Assembly: GCA_015060905.1 (NCBI GenBank)
Contig: SUXQ01000004.1
Coordinates: 62,001-126,000, forward strand
Origin: Bacteroidales bacterium
Lineage (GTDB): Bacteria > Bacteroidota > Bacteroidia > Bacteroidales > Bacteroidaceae
Reading direction: 5' to 3'
Length of the DNA: 64,000 bases
In this document: positions 24,985 through 35,570 of the stretch, one piece after another
How positions within the stretch are numbered: the stretch's first letter is position 1
How the letters are laid out: the number at the start of each line of letters is the position of its first letter
Translations under genes and position numbers: made by a program
The notes under the pieces: generated by a model
Seen by the model: the letters and a program-made list of their open reading frames with translations, nothing else
Database searches by the model: none
Told to the model about the DNA's origin: nothing

Positions 24985-25806
24985 ATGTCAAAATATATTG
25001 TTGATGACCCTCGAAAGGTTACCACCCATCGCTTGATAGAAATGAAGGCCAAAGGCGAAAAAATAGCAATGCTGACAGCCTATGATTATACAATGGCCTC
25101 TATCGTAGATGCTGCCGGAGTAGATGCAATTCTTGTAGGAGATTCCGCCTCGAATGTGATGGCCGGAAACGTCACCACACTTCCCATCACACTCGACCAA
25201 ATGATATATCACGCAAAATCTGTGGTACGTGCCGTCAAACGCGCCATTGTGGTAGTGGACATGCCTTTCGGAACCTATCAGGTAAATGCCGACGAAGCAG
25301 TAAAAAATGCCATAAGAATAATGAAAGAGAGCCACGCAGATGCATTGAAACTCGAAGGCGGCGAAGAGATTCTTCCCTCGGTACGCAAGATTCTTGACGC
25401 AGGAATCCCCATCATGGGACATTTGGGACTAATGCCGCAAAGCATCAACAAATTCGGAACATACACAGTGCGCGCACGCGACGAAGAGGAGGCCAACAAA
25501 TTAATAAAAGACGCAAAATTGCTTCAAGATGCAGGTTGCTTCGCAATTGTTCTTGAAAAAATTCCCGCCTCGTTGGCAAAAAAAGTATCCGAAACACTGA
25601 GTATCCCCATAATAGGCATCGGCGCAGGTGGCAATGTAGATGGTCAAGTTCTTGTTTGCGCAGACATGCTGGGAATGAGTGCCGGATTCAGCCCGCGTTT
25701 CCTGCGTCGATACGCCAATCTAAATGATGTTATCTGTGACGCAGTCGGGAATTATGTAAGCGATGTTAAAAGTCTCGACTTTCCCAACGAAAAGGAGCAA
25801 TATTAA
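24985..25806 (+). CDS. panB: 3-methyl-2-oxobutanoate hydroxymethyltransferase
   Basis: 273 residues, normal length. The TIM-barrel motifs include [13 protein letters not shown] (metal Asp, about 51), [17 protein letters not shown] and [17 protein letters not shown]. The enzyme adds the one-carbon unit from methylene-tetrahydrofolate to ketoisovalerate to make ketopantoate, the first committed step of pantothenate and CoA synthesis. It is a single gene with its own -7 box (TAACTTTG at 24911-24918) and its own terminator, with no other pan gene near. Confidence 0.95.
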   Translation: MSKYIVDDPRKVTTHRLIEMKAKGEKIAMLTAYDYTMASIVDAAGVDAILVGDSASNVMAGNVTTLPITLDQMIYHAKSVVRAVKRAIVVVDMPFGTYQVNADEAVKNAIRIMKESHADALKLEGGEEILPSVRKILDAGIPIMGHLGLMPQSINKFGTYTVRARDEEEANKLIKDAKLLQDAGCFAIVLEKIPASLAKKVSETLSIPIIGIGAGGNVDGQVLVCADMLGMSAGFSPRFLRRYANLNDVICDAVGNYVSDVKSLDFPNEKEQY

Positions 25807-25829
25807 TAAAAAATCATAATACCACTTAT

Positions 25830-25862
25830 CAGCGATGCTATATGAAGCATCGCTGTTCTTTT
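25830..25862 (+). terminator. panB terminator
   Basis: CAGCGATGCT pairs with AGCATCGCTG around a 6-base loop, followed by TTCTTTTT. Confidence 0.9.
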
Positions 25863-26051
25863 TATCCGCAAACAAAGTAATCCGAACGTCATTTTTTTTT
25901 ATTCAAACACTTATAAACAGTTTGGATTTTCTATACAAACATTCCTCGAACAATCACAAAATAAATTTCAAACAGCGTCTCAAAATCCATTTATTTATAG
26001 TATATTTGCATTAAATATTACTAAAACAAACAACCACAAATTACAAGTTGC

Positions 26052-26082
26052 TTGTTTTTACTTGTTTGTGATATTATCTTTG
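26052..26082 (+). promoter_or_regulatory. lon promoter
   Basis: TTG (26052-26054), 20 bases, TATCTTTG (26075-26082). A second -7-like TATATTTG lies at about 26000. The 394-base gap between panB and lon otherwise holds only AT-rich sequence and the panB terminator. Confidence 0.55.
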
Positions 26083-26200
26083 CAAAGAAATAGTCGCAAA
26101 AAAGAGTGTATACACTTTGCAGCCAATAATAAAATTTACGTTACGCTCATTTGCACTATCTATGCAAGAGTATTAATATTTTGCTGTTGAAACTAAATAT

Positions 26201-28675
26201 ATGCAACAAAATAAGAAAAGGATTAAGATTAAAGAAAGTAATAATTACGGCCTTGACCGTATTTCTATGATTGCCGAATTTGACGGAAACGAAGAAGAGT
26301 TGTTTAAACTTGATTTTGGGAGTGTTCTTCCTGTGTTGCCTTTGCGCAATATGGTCTTATTCCCTACGGCAGTACTTCCTGTATCGGTAGGAAGAGAAGC
26401 ATCATTGCAGCTCATACACGAAATGCAAGAGAAAAAAGGATATTTTGCAGTAGTTTGTCAGAAAGACCACAGAGTCGAAGAGCCAATATATAAAGATATT
26501 TATCCCACAGGCACCATTGCAAAAGTTATCAAAATTTTTGAAATGCCTGACGGACACGTAACAGCCCTATTGCAAGGCATGCAACGTGTCAGAGTAAAAA
26601 GATTCACAAGAACCGCCCCATATATACGCGGCTCGGTAGAACGCTTGGAGGAAATTCTGCCCAATAAAAATGACGACGAATACAATACATTATTGGACAC
26701 TTGTCGCGAAACGACTGTAAAGATAATGGAATTGACCGAAGGTGTTCCGGCCGAAGCAATCTATGCTATAAAAAATCTTCAAAGTGGAATTTCTCTTATA
26801 AACTATCTATGCATAAACAGCGAAATTCCGGTAAAAGAAAAAATAGCACTGCTCGAGGAGGACTCACTTGTTCAAAAAGCATACATTGTCTTGAAACACC
26901 TGAAAAAAGAATTGGCTATTGTAGAGCTTCGCGAAAAAATACGCAGCAAGACCCACATAGAGCTCGACAAACAACAACGTGAATACTTTCTCAATCAGCA
27001 AATAAAAAACATTCAGCATGAACTTGGAGCAGGAAACAGCGTCGAGCAAGATGCCAATGACCTGCGCCTTAAAGCCTGTGAAAAATATTGGGAAGAAGAG
27101 CCATCGGATGTATTCGAGCGCGAAGTACGCAAACTCGAGCGTCTGAACATACAGTCGCCCGACTATAATGTCCAACTCAACTATCTGCAAGTGATGCTGA
27201 GCTTGCCTTGGAGCTGGTACAGCGAGGACAACCTCGACATTAACAACGCAAAAATAGTCCTTGACAAAGACCATTATGGGCTAGAGAAAGTAAAAGAGAG
27301 AATTCTGGAACACCTTGCCGTAATCAAGCTTCGTGGAGATTTAAAATCACCCATCATCTGCTTGTACGGCCCCCCGGGTGTAGGAAAGACGTCATTAGGA
27401 AAATCAATAGCCAATGCCCTCAACCGTAAATACATACGCATGTCTTTAGGCGGCGTGCACGATGAATCGGAGATTCGCGGACACAGAAAAACATACATCG
27501 GCGCAATGCCCGGACGCATACTCAAAGGCATGATAAAAGCCGGCACAGGCAACCCTGTATTCATCCTCGACGAAATAGACAAAGTAGGTCAGGACGCAGT
27601 ACACGGAAGCCCCGCATCTGCACTGCTCGAAGTACTTGACCCCGAGCAAAATAACGCCTTCCACGACAATTTCCTAGACATTGATTATGACCTATCAAAA
27701 GTAATGTTCGTAGCAACGGCAAACAACCTGAACACAATACCCGCACCGCTTCTCGACCGCATGGAGATAATAGAAGTTAGCGGATATTTGACAGAGGAGA
27801 AAGTGGAAATTGCCCGCAGACACCTTATTCCCGAGGAAATGAAAGCCAATGGCATCTTTGATGAAAAAGTCACAATCAGCGACAAAGCCATCGAAAAAAT
27901 CATAGAGAACTACACACGCGAATCGGGAGTGCGCGAACTTAAAAAGAAAATTGGAAAAGTGTGCCGTCGCATAGCCTTCCAGCTTGCATCGGACAACGCC
28001 ATTAAATACAATGTAATTGAGCCCGAGCATCTTAAAGAACTACTCGGAACACAAGAATTCTCGCGCGAAAAATATCAAGGGAACGAATATGCCGGCGTTG
28101 TAGTCGGGCTTGCATGGACTGCAGTAGGCGGAGAAATTCTTTATATAGAAACAAGTCTCAGCAAGGGTAAAGAGGGTAAAATGAACATAACAGGTAACCT
28201 TGGCGACGTAATGAAAGAGTCGGCAATGTTAGCCCTGGAATATGTAAAATCACACGCCGACAAGCTCAATATCCCCATGGAAGTTTTCGGAAAATGGAAT
28301 ATTCACCTGCACGTACCCGAAGGCGCAATACCCAAAGACGGACCTTCGGCAGGAATAACAATGGCAACAGCTATTGCATCGGCACTGACCCAACGTCGTG
28401 TAAAAGCAAATATAGCCATGACCGGTGAAATAACATTACGCGGAAAAGTACTTCCTGTAGGTGGAATTAAAGAAAAAATCCTTGCAGCCAAACGAGCAGG
28501 AATAAAAGAAATAATCCTATGCGCAGAAAACAAGCGCAACATAGAGGCCATTCCCGATATTTACATAAAGGGACTTAAATTCCATTACGTTACAGATATA
28601 TCAGAGGTGTTCGACATTGCATTATTGGATACAAAAGTAGACAATGCCATAAATCTTATCGAAAGTGAAATTTGA
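26201..28675 (+). CDS. lon: ATP-dependent protease Lon
   Basis: 824 residues with the full Lon order: N-terminal substrate-binding LON domain ([11 protein letters not shown], about 49), AAA module with Walker [12 protein letters not shown] (about 391) and Walker [11 protein letters not shown] (about 450), then the protease domain with Ser in KDGPSAGIT (about 715) and Lys in [10 protein letters not shown] (about 757). Lon degrades misfolded and regulatory proteins in the cytoplasm. The first ~30 residues are a short basic extension. The stop overlaps the tgt start by 11 bases. Confidence 0.97.
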   Translation: MQQNKKRIKIKESNNYGLDRISMIAEFDGNEEELFKLDFGSVLPVLPLRNMVLFPTAVLPVSVGREASLQLIHEMQEKKGYFAVVCQKDHRVEEPIYKDIYPTGTIAKVIKIFEMPDGHVTALLQGMQRVRVKRFTRTAPYIRGSVERLEEILPNKNDDEYNTLLDTCRETTVKIMELTEGVPAEAIYAIKNLQSGISLINYLCINSEIPVKEKIALLEEDSLVQKAYIVLKHLKKELAIVELREKIRSKTHIELDKQQREYFLNQQIKNIQHELGAGNSVEQDANDLRLKACEKYWEEEPSDVFEREVRKLERLNIQSPDYNVQLNYLQVMLSLPWSWYSEDNLDINNAKIVLDKDHYGLEKVKERILEHLAVIKLRGDLKSPIICLYGPPGVGKTSLGKSIANALNRKYIRMSLGGVHDESEIRGHRKTYIGAMPGRILKGMIKAGTGNPVFILDEIDKVGQDAVHGSPASALLEVLDPEQNNAFHDNFLDIDYDLSKVMFVATANNLNTIPAPLLDRMEIIEVSGYLTEEKVEIARRHLIPEEMKANGIFDEKVTISDKAIEKIIENYTRESGVRELKKKIGKVCRRIAFQLASDNAIKYNVIEPEHLKELLGTQEFSREKYQGNEYAGVVVGLAWTAVGGEILYIETSLSKGKEGKMNITGNLGDVMKESAMLALEYVKSHADKLNIPMEVFGKWNIHLHVPEGAIPKDGPSAGITMATAIASALTQRRVKANIAMTGEITLRGKVLPVGGIKEKILAAKRAGIKEIILCAENKRNIEAIPDIYIKGLKFHYVTDISEVFDIALLDTKVDNAINLIESEI

Positions 28676-29795
28676 TTTATTACATACAGATAAAAATTCA
28701 AAAGCCCGAGCCGGAGTACTACACACGGCTCATGGCGACATTGAAACACCGATATTTATGCCGGTGGGAACCGTCGGCTCTGTAAAAGCCGTACAAATGC
28801 CCGAACTTAAAAGCGACGTTAAGGCACAAATAATTTTGGGAAACACGTACCATCTTTACCTGCGTCCCGGGCTCGACGTACTTAAAAATGCCGGCGGGCT
28901 CCACAAGTTCAACAGCTGGGACCGTCCAATTCTAACAGACAGTGGAGGTTTTCAGGTATTTTCGCTGAAAGAGATACGCAAATTACGCGAAGATGGGGTA
29001 GAGTTCCGCTCGCACATAGACGGATCGAAACATTTCTTCTCGCCCGAACGAGTAATGGACATTGAGCGCACTATTGGAGCTGATATTATGATGGCCTTTG
29101 ACGAGTGTCCCCCCGGAGATTCCGATTATAATTACGCCAAACGCTCCATGGAACTGACGCACCGTTGGCTCGACAGATGCATAGCCCGTCTGAACGAAAC
29201 AGAGCCGATGTACGGGTACGAACAAGCACTTTTTCCAATAGTTCAAGGCTGCGTATACCCCGAACTTAGAAGGCGTTCGGCCGAATATATAGCCTCGAAA
29301 GAGTGCGACGGAAACGCCATCGGAGGCCTTGCCGTTGGCGAGCCCACCGAAAAGATGTACGAAATGATAGAGGTTGTAAATGAAATACTTCCGGAAAGCA
29401 AGCCTCGCTACTTGATGGGTGTAGGCACCCCTGCAAACATTCTCGAAGGCATTGAACGAGGCGTGGATATGTTCGACTGTGTAATGCCCACACGCAACGG
29501 CCGCAACGGAATGTTGTTCACTAAAAACGGCATAATGAACATGCGCAACGAAAAGTGGAAACACGACTTTTCGCCGATAGAGGAGGACGGAGCATCGTAT
29601 GTCGATACAATGTACAGTCGTGCCTACCTGCGTCATCTTTTTGTTGCCGAAGAACTGCTTGCCTTGCAAATAGCATCGTTGCACAATTTGGCATTTTATG
29701 TATGGCTCACAAATGAAGCGCGTAAACACATATTGCTCGACGACTATGCTGCGTGGAAGAAAAACATGCTGGAAAGAGTAACACGACGACTATAA
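28665..29795 (+). CDS. tgt: tRNA-guanine transglycosylase
   Basis: 376 residues with a GTG start inside the lon 3' end; no later start keeps the conserved N-terminus. The base-exchange Asp is in LTDSGGFQVFSL (about 90) and the nucleophilic Asp in MFDCVMPTRNGRNG (about 265-278). It swaps guanine for a queuine precursor at position 34 of GUN tRNAs. The usual CxCx2C...H zinc site is absent: the region reads DFSPIEEDGASYVDTMYSRAYLRHL. From memory other Bacteroidetes Tgt proteins share this, so it is probably a phylum trait rather than damage. Confidence 0.95.
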   Translation: MKFDLLHTDKNSKARAGVLHTAHGDIETPIFMPVGTVGSVKAVQMPELKSDVKAQIILGNTYHLYLRPGLDVLKNAGGLHKFNSWDRPILTDSGGFQVFSLKEIRKLREDGVEFRSHIDGSKHFFSPERVMDIERTIGADIMMAFDECPPGDSDYNYAKRSMELTHRWLDRCIARLNETEPMYGYEQALFPIVQGCVYPELRRRSAEYIASKECDGNAIGGLAVGEPTEKMYEMIEVVNEILPESKPRYLMGVGTPANILEGIERGVDMFDCVMPTRNGRNGMLFTKNGIMNMRNEKWKHDFSPIEEDGASYVDTMYSRAYLRHLFVAEELLALQIASLHNLAFYVWLTNEARKHILLDDYAAWKKNMLERVTRRL

Positions 29796-29808
29796 ATTAA
29801 AGTAATAG

Positions 29809-30924
29809 ATGGGTATAAGTAATCTCAAAGGCCGTTTCATAAAAAGGCTCGACCTGTATATAATATCAAAGTTCCTGGGAACGTATTTTTTCGCTATTGC
29901 GTTGATAATCTCTATTGTAGTAGTATTCGACTACAATGAAAATATCGATGACTTTACAAATTACAATGTTCCTTTCAAGGCCATCGTGTTTGATTATTAT
30001 ATGAATTTCGTACCGTATATAACAAACATGTTCAGTGCGCTGTTCGTCTTTATTGCGGTTATATATTTCACATCAAAATTGGCCGAAAATTCAGAAATTA
30101 TTGCAGCCTTTGCCTCGGGCGTAAGTTTTAAACGATTGTTACGTCCCTACATGATTTCTGCAGGAATTATAGCCATACTGACGTATATATTGGGTGCATA
30201 TGTAATCCCCCTCAGCAGTCAGACGCGAATAGATTTTGAGATTCAATATAAAGGAAAAAAAGAGGTTGAAACTGCTAAAAACATTCAGTTGGAAATTGAT
30301 GCAAATACCATTGCGTACATCGAACGTTACGAAAGTCGCAACAAGACAGGCTATCGTTTCTCGCTCGACAAATTCGAGGACAAAAGGCTTGTATCGCACA
30401 TGACTGCACGCACAATAACCTATCACCCCGAAAAGCGATACAAATGGACAGCAAAGAATTGGAGTATACGCGAATTTTATGATGATAAAGAGGTTATACG
30501 CTCGGACATGCGCCAGCCACTAGATACTATAATAAAATTCGAGCCTACCGACTTTCTTATTACCCGAGGCATGCAAGAGACAATGACAAGCCCCAAACTG
30601 ATGAGCTACATAAAGAAACAGAAAGAGCGAGGAATGGCAAACATCAAAGAATTCGAGGTTGAATATCACAAACGTATAGCAATGTCGTTCGCAGCATTCA
30701 TCCTAACCTTAATCGGAGCATCATTATCCTCGAAAAAGACAAAGGGAGGAATGGGCCTCTCATTGGGAATAGGCTTAGGATTAAGTTTCTCATACATCCT
30801 TTTCCAGACAATATCCTCGACCTTTGCACTTAACGGAAATACACCGGTTGCACTTGCAGTGTGGTTGCCCAACATTCTATATAGTATAATTGCAGCGTAT
30901 CTCTATTGGAAAGCACCTAAATAA
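29809..30924 (+). CDS. LptF/LptG-family permease
   Basis: 371 residues. It starts with a basic stretch and membrane helix (LDLYIISKFLGTYFFAIALI), two more helices by about residue 120, a ~150-residue extracytoplasmic beta-jellyroll-like part (about 140-270) and three C-terminal helices (AAFILTLIGASLSS, SYILFQTISSTF, ILYSIIAAYLYW). This is the YjgP/YjgQ layout. The family forms the membrane part of the Lpt exporter that carries lipopolysaccharide to the outer membrane. Sequence alone does not separate LptF from LptG. It follows tgt by 13 bases. Confidence 0.85.
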   Translation: MGISNLKGRFIKRLDLYIISKFLGTYFFAIALIISIVVVFDYNENIDDFTNYNVPFKAIVFDYYMNFVPYITNMFSALFVFIAVIYFTSKLAENSEIIAAFASGVSFKRLLRPYMISAGIIAILTYILGAYVIPLSSQTRIDFEIQYKGKKEVETAKNIQLEIDANTIAYIERYESRNKTGYRFSLDKFEDKRLVSHMTARTITYHPEKRYKWTAKNWSIREFYDDKEVIRSDMRQPLDTIIKFEPTDFLITRGMQETMTSPKLMSYIKKQKERGMANIKEFEVEYHKRIAMSFAAFILTLIGASLSSKKTKGGMGLSLGIGLGLSFSYILFQTISSTFALNGNTPVALAVWLPNILYSIIAAYLYWKAPK

Positions 30925-30930
30925 AATATT

Positions 30931-32259
30931 ATGGATTTTTACGAACTTGATTTTGAGGACGAGGTGCTCGATGCTCTCGATGCAATGAATTTCAGGGAGT
31001 GCACCCCCATACAAGAAAAAACAATCTTACCCCTGATGGAGGGACGGGACCTTATAGGTGTTGCACAGACAGGCACCGGAAAGACAGCCGCCTATCTGCT
31101 ACCCGTACTTAACAAATTGTGTCGCGGAGGATACCCCGATAAAGCCATAAACTGCATCATCATGGCCCCCACTCGCGAGCTTGCCCAACAAATAGACAGG
31201 CAGCTCGAAGGCTTTACATACTTTATGAGTGTATCGAGCGTTGCCGTATACGGTGGCAACGACGGTGTACGTTACGGGCAAGAACTTAGAGGAATGTCGC
31301 TGGGCGCAGATATTCTGGTAGCCACTCCCGGACGACTGATAAGCCACATTACCCTGGGCAATGTAGACCTCTCAAAAGTATCCTTTTTCATTCTCGACGA
31401 GGCCGACCGTATGCTTGACATGGGTTTTTACAACGACATTATGACAATAGCCAAGCAGTTGCCACAAGATAGACAAACAATGCTCTTTTCGGCAACAATG
31501 CCCGAGGATATACGCAAGTTGGCAAAGAACATTCTAAAAAATCCCATACAAGTAACACTCTCGCTTGCAAAGCCGGCCGATGGAATAACCCAACAAGCCT
31601 ACATCTGTCACGAAGCACAAAAGATGGCAATCATAAAAGATATGTTCGCCAAAGAGAGCGCCGAACGAGTAATACTCTTTGTCTCTAAAAAAAGCAAAGT
31701 AAAAGAGGTCGCCATTGCTCTGCGACGCATGGGACTCAACGTAGGGGAAATGCACAGCGACCTCTCACAGGCCGAACGCGATGACATTATGTACCAATAT
31801 AAAAGCAGAAAAATAGACCTTCTTGTTGCCACAGACATTCTTGCGCGAGGAATAGACATCGACGACATACGCATCGTCATCAACTACGATGTTCCCGGCG
31901 ACTGCGACGATTATATCCATAGAGTAGGGCGCACAGCACGTGCAAATACCACAGGTCGCGGAGTAACCCTCGTAAGCGAAAAAGACCAGACAGCCTTTAA
32001 ACGAATAGAGGACTTTATAGGAAAGTCAATAGAAAAAATGCCACTGCCCGAAGGCATCGGCGACGCACCCGAGTACAACCCGCAAAAAACCACGAAAAAG
32101 AACAATCGCCCGCACTCATCGAGAAACAGCCGGGGCAACAGAAAGCGTGGCCAAAAGCCCACAAACAAAAATGCGAAAAATTCTAAAAAGGCAGCCGCAA
32201 ACACAAATTCTTCGGTAAAAAAAAGAAATAATTCACAAACAATAAAAGAAAAACAATGA
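30931..32259 (+). CDS. DEAD-box RNA helicase (RhlE-like)
   Basis: 442 residues. Motifs: PIQEKTILPL (Q motif), AQTGTGKTAAY (I, about 48), PTRELAQQ, DEADRMLDMGF (II, about 156), SAT (III, about 189), ARGIDID and HRVGRTAR (VI, about 330). The last ~70 residues are a basic Asn/Lys/Ser tail (KKNNRPHSSRNSRGNRKRGQK) that likely binds RNA. It unwinds RNA in ribosome assembly or decay. It starts 6 bases after the LptF/G gene and its stop overlaps the GH2 gene start, so the lon-tgt-lpt-DEAD run may be one transcript. Confidence 0.93.
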   Translation: MDFYELDFEDEVLDALDAMNFRECTPIQEKTILPLMEGRDLIGVAQTGTGKTAAYLLPVLNKLCRGGYPDKAINCIIMAPTRELAQQIDRQLEGFTYFMSVSSVAVYGGNDGVRYGQELRGMSLGADILVATPGRLISHITLGNVDLSKVSFFILDEADRMLDMGFYNDIMTIAKQLPQDRQTMLFSATMPEDIRKLAKNILKNPIQVTLSLAKPADGITQQAYICHEAQKMAIIKDMFAKESAERVILFVSKKSKVKEVAIALRRMGLNVGEMHSDLSQAERDDIMYQYKSRKIDLLVATDILARGIDIDDIRIVINYDVPGDCDDYIHRVGRTARANTTGRGVTLVSEKDQTAFKRIEDFIGKSIEKMPLPEGIGDAPEYNPQKTTKKNNRPHSSRNSRGNRKRGQKPTNKNAKNSKKAAANTNSSVKKRNNSQTIKEKQ

Positions 32260-34127
32260 TGAAAAAAACTTTATTATCTATTCTGGCAATGGTATTTACG
32301 CTTGTTACATACGCGCAACAACAACCAAGAGCCGAATACCCCCGTCCGCAGTTTGAGCGTCAAGAGTGGGTAAATCTGAATGGTCAATGGAGCTACACCT
32401 TCGACTTTGTCGGTTCCGGCCTCGAACGCAAACTTTACAACAGCAAAGGCTTCGACAAAGAAATCACCGTACCTTTCTGTCCCGAGAGCAAACTCTCAGG
32501 CGTACAATACACAGACTTTATCAACCACATCTGGTACCAGCGTACAATCACCATGCCCCAAGAATGGGCCGGACGCAACATAAAGCTGAATTTCGGAGCC
32601 GTATATTACAACTCCGAAGTCTACATTGACGGCCGTCTCGCCGGACGTCACTTCGGCGGCAGCACATCATTTGCCATCGACGTAACAAAATTTATCAGTG
32701 ACGGTAAACCTCACTCGTTGGTGGTACACGCCTACAGCGACACCCGCACCGCCAAACAACCCGCCGGAAAGCAAAATATGCGCTACGCACCATTCGAGTG
32801 CATGTACACCCGCACCACCGGCATTTGGCAAACAGTATGGATGGAACCCGTAGACAAAAACGCCATTGAGCGCACACAGGTCACAACCGACATTGACCAG
32901 AAAATCATCACTGTGCAACCCAAATTCTACACCCAAACAAAGGGAACCTTCACAGTTACCGTAAAAGACGGCAAAAAAATTGTGGCAACAAAAACTGTTC
33001 CCGCACACGACGGTACCAATGTAGTACTACCCATTAAGAAGCCCAAACTATGGAGCCCCTCATCGCCCTTCCTTTACGACGTTGTTTACGAGGTAAAAAA
33101 CAGCGAAGGCAAGACTACCGACGTAGTAAATTCATACATCGGAATGCGCAAAATACATGTAGAAGGCAACAAAGTCTACCTGAACAATCAACCCTTCTAC
33201 CAGCGTCTGGTGCTCGACCAAGGATTCTACCCCGACGGAATATGGACAGCACCCAGCGACGAAGCCCTCAAGCACGACATTGAACTATCAATGGCAGCAG
33301 GCTTCAACGGTGCACGCCTGCACCAAAAAGTGTTCGAAGAACGTTTCCACTATTGGGCCGACAAGTTAGGATACATCACTTGGGGCGAGGCACCCTCGTG
33401 GGGAATGAACGCCAACGACCCCGAGGTTGCACGCAACTTCATGAGCGAATGGGCCGAGGAAATTATCCGCGACCGCAACCACCCCTCAATCGTCACATGG
33501 ACACCCATGAACGAAGAATGGTGGCCCGACCGTGTGCAGTATCCCCGCTTCGTCTGCGACTTATATGACATGACAAAAGCCCTGGACCCCACACGCCCTG
33601 TTTGCACTGTCAGCGGTGGCGTAAATATAAAAAGCGATATTTGGAGCACACACAACTACGAACAAGACCCCAAGAAACTCACCGAAATTGTATACAACGG
33701 AGAACGCTGGTTTCAGACACCAAATGCCGTACAGGACATTCCTCGCCTTAACGTAGGCTTTAACCGCGCAAAAGACAACAATCTATATGAATTCCCCACA
33801 TACACAAAGCCGGATATGCCCTACATCCTCGATGAGTTTGGCGGCATCAAATGGGTAAAGGGTCAGGATAAAATGACCGGAAACAGCCAGCAATCATGGG
33901 GCTACGGCGCACCCCCTCACTCATTGGAAGAGTTCTACGCTCGTCTCGAAGGTCAGGTGGACGGACTAATGAGTATTGCCGAAAATGTTTGGGGCTACTG
34001 TTATACACAGCTAACCGATGTTGAACAGGAACAGAATGGAATCTATTTCTACGACCGTTCGGCAAAATTTGACATGAAGCGCATAAAAGCTATCTTCAGC
34101 AAGCGTCCCCAATCAAGCAAAGAATAG
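32256..34127 (+). CDS. secreted GH2-family glycoside hydrolase (beta-galactosidase/glucuronidase-like)
   Basis: 623 residues. Signal peptide ends near VTYAQQQ (about 20). Sugar-binding jelly-roll (WVNLNGQWSYTFDF, IWYQRTITMP), Ig-like domain, then the TIM barrel with acid/base Glu in WTPMNEEWWPD (about 419) and nucleophile Glu in ILDEFGG (about 526). It is short for the family: the barrel is followed by little more than YFYDRSAKFDMKRIKAIF. Sugar specificity cannot be read from the sequence. It is not beside susC/susD genes, so it is not in a classical polysaccharide locus. The start overlaps the helicase stop by four bases. Confidence 0.85.
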   Translation: MMKKTLLSILAMVFTLVTYAQQQPRAEYPRPQFERQEWVNLNGQWSYTFDFVGSGLERKLYNSKGFDKEITVPFCPESKLSGVQYTDFINHIWYQRTITMPQEWAGRNIKLNFGAVYYNSEVYIDGRLAGRHFGGSTSFAIDVTKFISDGKPHSLVVHAYSDTRTAKQPAGKQNMRYAPFECMYTRTTGIWQTVWMEPVDKNAIERTQVTTDIDQKIITVQPKFYTQTKGTFTVTVKDGKKIVATKTVPAHDGTNVVLPIKKPKLWSPSSPFLYDVVYEVKNSEGKTTDVVNSYIGMRKIHVEGNKVYLNNQPFYQRLVLDQGFYPDGIWTAPSDEALKHDIELSMAAGFNGARLHQKVFEERFHYWADKLGYITWGEAPSWGMNANDPEVARNFMSEWAEEIIRDRNHPSIVTWTPMNEEWWPDRVQYPRFVCDLYDMTKALDPTRPVCTVSGGVNIKSDIWSTHNYEQDPKKLTEIVYNGERWFQTPNAVQDIPRLNVGFNRAKDNNLYEFPTYTKPDMPYILDEFGGIKWVKGQDKMTGNSQQSWGYGAPPHSLEEFYARLEGQVDGLMSIAENVWGYCYTQLTDVEQEQNGIYFYDRSAKFDMKRIKAIFSKRPQSSKE

Positions 34128-34155
34128 TCACATATTAAATAAAAAATAAAGAACT

Positions 34156-35403
34156 ATGAAACATATTTTAAAATCAACCTGCGTCCTATTGACGCTGGTT
34201 GCCTTGTTCAGCCTGACGGCAACAGCGCAGAAAAAAGCAAAGGATTCAAAAACCACTTTTGCTAAAGAAGCGTTACAACCCTATGTGGACAATGGACAAC
34301 TTTCGGGTGCCATCAACGTATTTTATAAGGATGGCGTTCAGGAAACATGCTGCATCGGTTACGCCGACGTTGCAGCCAAACGCAAGATTAATATGGACAA
34401 CGCCTTTATGCAGTGCTCACAGACCAAAGGCTTCTGCGGCGTAACCATCGCCAAACTTGTTGAAGAAGGCAAGCTAACTCTCGACGACCCTGTTTCAAAA
34501 TATCTTCCCGAGTTTAAGGAACTGTGGATTCAGGAATATGATAAAGATGGTGTGCGCATTCTCCGCAGAGCAAAGAACGTGCTTACCGTACGCATGGTAC
34601 TTAACCACACAGGAGGCTTCCCTTTTGAAATTAGCGCAAAGCGCAACGACGTCAGAGGTGGCGGTTGGAGCGGTGGTGCCCCCATTCGTCAGGTAGCTTC
34701 CATTGCAGCCGCTTCGCCCATCCTGTTCGAGCCCGGAACACGCGAGACTTACTCAAACACAGGTATCGACATTGGCGCAGCCATTGTGGAAGCAATCACC
34801 GGCATGAGATGGGAGGATTATCTGAAGAAAGAAGTTCTCGACCCATTGGGCATGAAGGACACATGGTTCTGGCCCACTGATAAGCAAATTGAGAATAAGA
34901 TTGAGCTTTACGCCTTTAAAAAGGATGCTCCTGCCGAATGGCGCGAGGAAATGGCATGGCAGCAGCGTCCATACAATGACTCACATGTGTTTGCATCGGC
35001 CGGTGCGGGTCTGTGGACAACGGCCAACGACCAACTTAAGTTCTACAAGATGCTTATGAACCTTGGTGTTGGCGAGAATGGCGTGCGCATCCTTAAGGAA
35101 GAGACTGTAAAGTCCATCCTTGCATGCAGCACACGTCCCGAAAATATGAGTGGTTATTCATTGGGCTTGGCTGCTCCCGTAAAGGACAGTGAAGATGCGT
35201 GGTTCGGTCACGGTGGCGCATGGGGCACCAACTGTTATGTAAATTGGCACAAAAAGGAACTTAAACTTTGGGTTATCCAGTGTGCCGGAGGACCCCAGCC
35301 TTGGCTCTCAGAAGTTAACAAGGCAGCCGAGAAATTCTTTGCACAGCCTTTCGAAAAGTCCGAGGATAAGTACACAGGCAGAATCGGCGAGAATAAAAAA
35401 TAA
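34156..35403 (+). CDS. secreted serine hydrolase of the beta-lactamase (class C-like) family
   Basis: 415 residues. The signal peptide ends near LTATAQKK (about 25). The active site has Ser-x-x-Lys in CSQTKGFCG (Ser about 88), the Tyr motif in TYSNTGIDIG (Tyr about 199) and HGGAWGTN near the C-terminus in place of the KTG triad. Relatives are penicillin-binding-protein-like esterases and peptidases; true antibiotic resistance is not implied. It follows the GH2 gene by 28 bases and probably shares its transcript, which ends at the strong terminator at 35421. Confidence 0.85.
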   Translation: MKHILKSTCVLLTLVALFSLTATAQKKAKDSKTTFAKEALQPYVDNGQLSGAINVFYKDGVQETCCIGYADVAAKRKINMDNAFMQCSQTKGFCGVTIAKLVEEGKLTLDDPVSKYLPEFKELWIQEYDKDGVRILRRAKNVLTVRMVLNHTGGFPFEISAKRNDVRGGGWSGGAPIRQVASIAAASPILFEPGTRETYSNTGIDIGAAIVEAITGMRWEDYLKKEVLDPLGMKDTWFWPTDKQIENKIELYAFKKDAPAEWREEMAWQQRPYNDSHVFASAGAGLWTTANDQLKFYKMLMNLGVGENGVRILKEETVKSILACSTRPENMSGYSLGLAAPVKDSEDAWFGHGGAWGTNCYVNWHKKELKLWVIQCAGGPQPWLSEVNKAAEKFFAQPFEKSEDKYTGRIGENKK

Positions 35404-35420
35404 TATTTTATACAATATCA

Positions 35421-35458
35421 AATATGGTCAGAGAGGCTTTCTCTGACCATATTTTTTG
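35421..35458 (+). terminator. terminator after the serine hydrolase gene
   Basis: 14-base perfect arms (AATATGGTCAGAGA and complement), 5-base loop and T6. Confidence 0.92.
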
Positions 35459-35509
35459 TCTGTCAATTTGTTGAAGCACTCTTTAATAATATAAAATGTC
35501 AAACTTGAT

Positions 35510-35540
35510 TTTGATATTCGCTCTTTTGTCGTTATATTTG
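35510..35540 (+). promoter_or_regulatory. thioesterase gene promoter
   Basis: TTTG (35510-35513), 19 bases, TATATTTG (35533-35540), 30 bases before the start at 35571. It matches the Bacteroidetes consensus exactly. Confidence 0.75.
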
Positions 35541-35570
35541 CACAATGATTGAAATTTGTGCAAAAGAAAT

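Noticed and set aside
34156-35403. Beta-lactamase-type gene as an antibiotic resistance gene
   Set aside because: The motifs fit the wide serine hydrolase family and the KTG triad is not canonical; nothing points to antibiotic hydrolysis.
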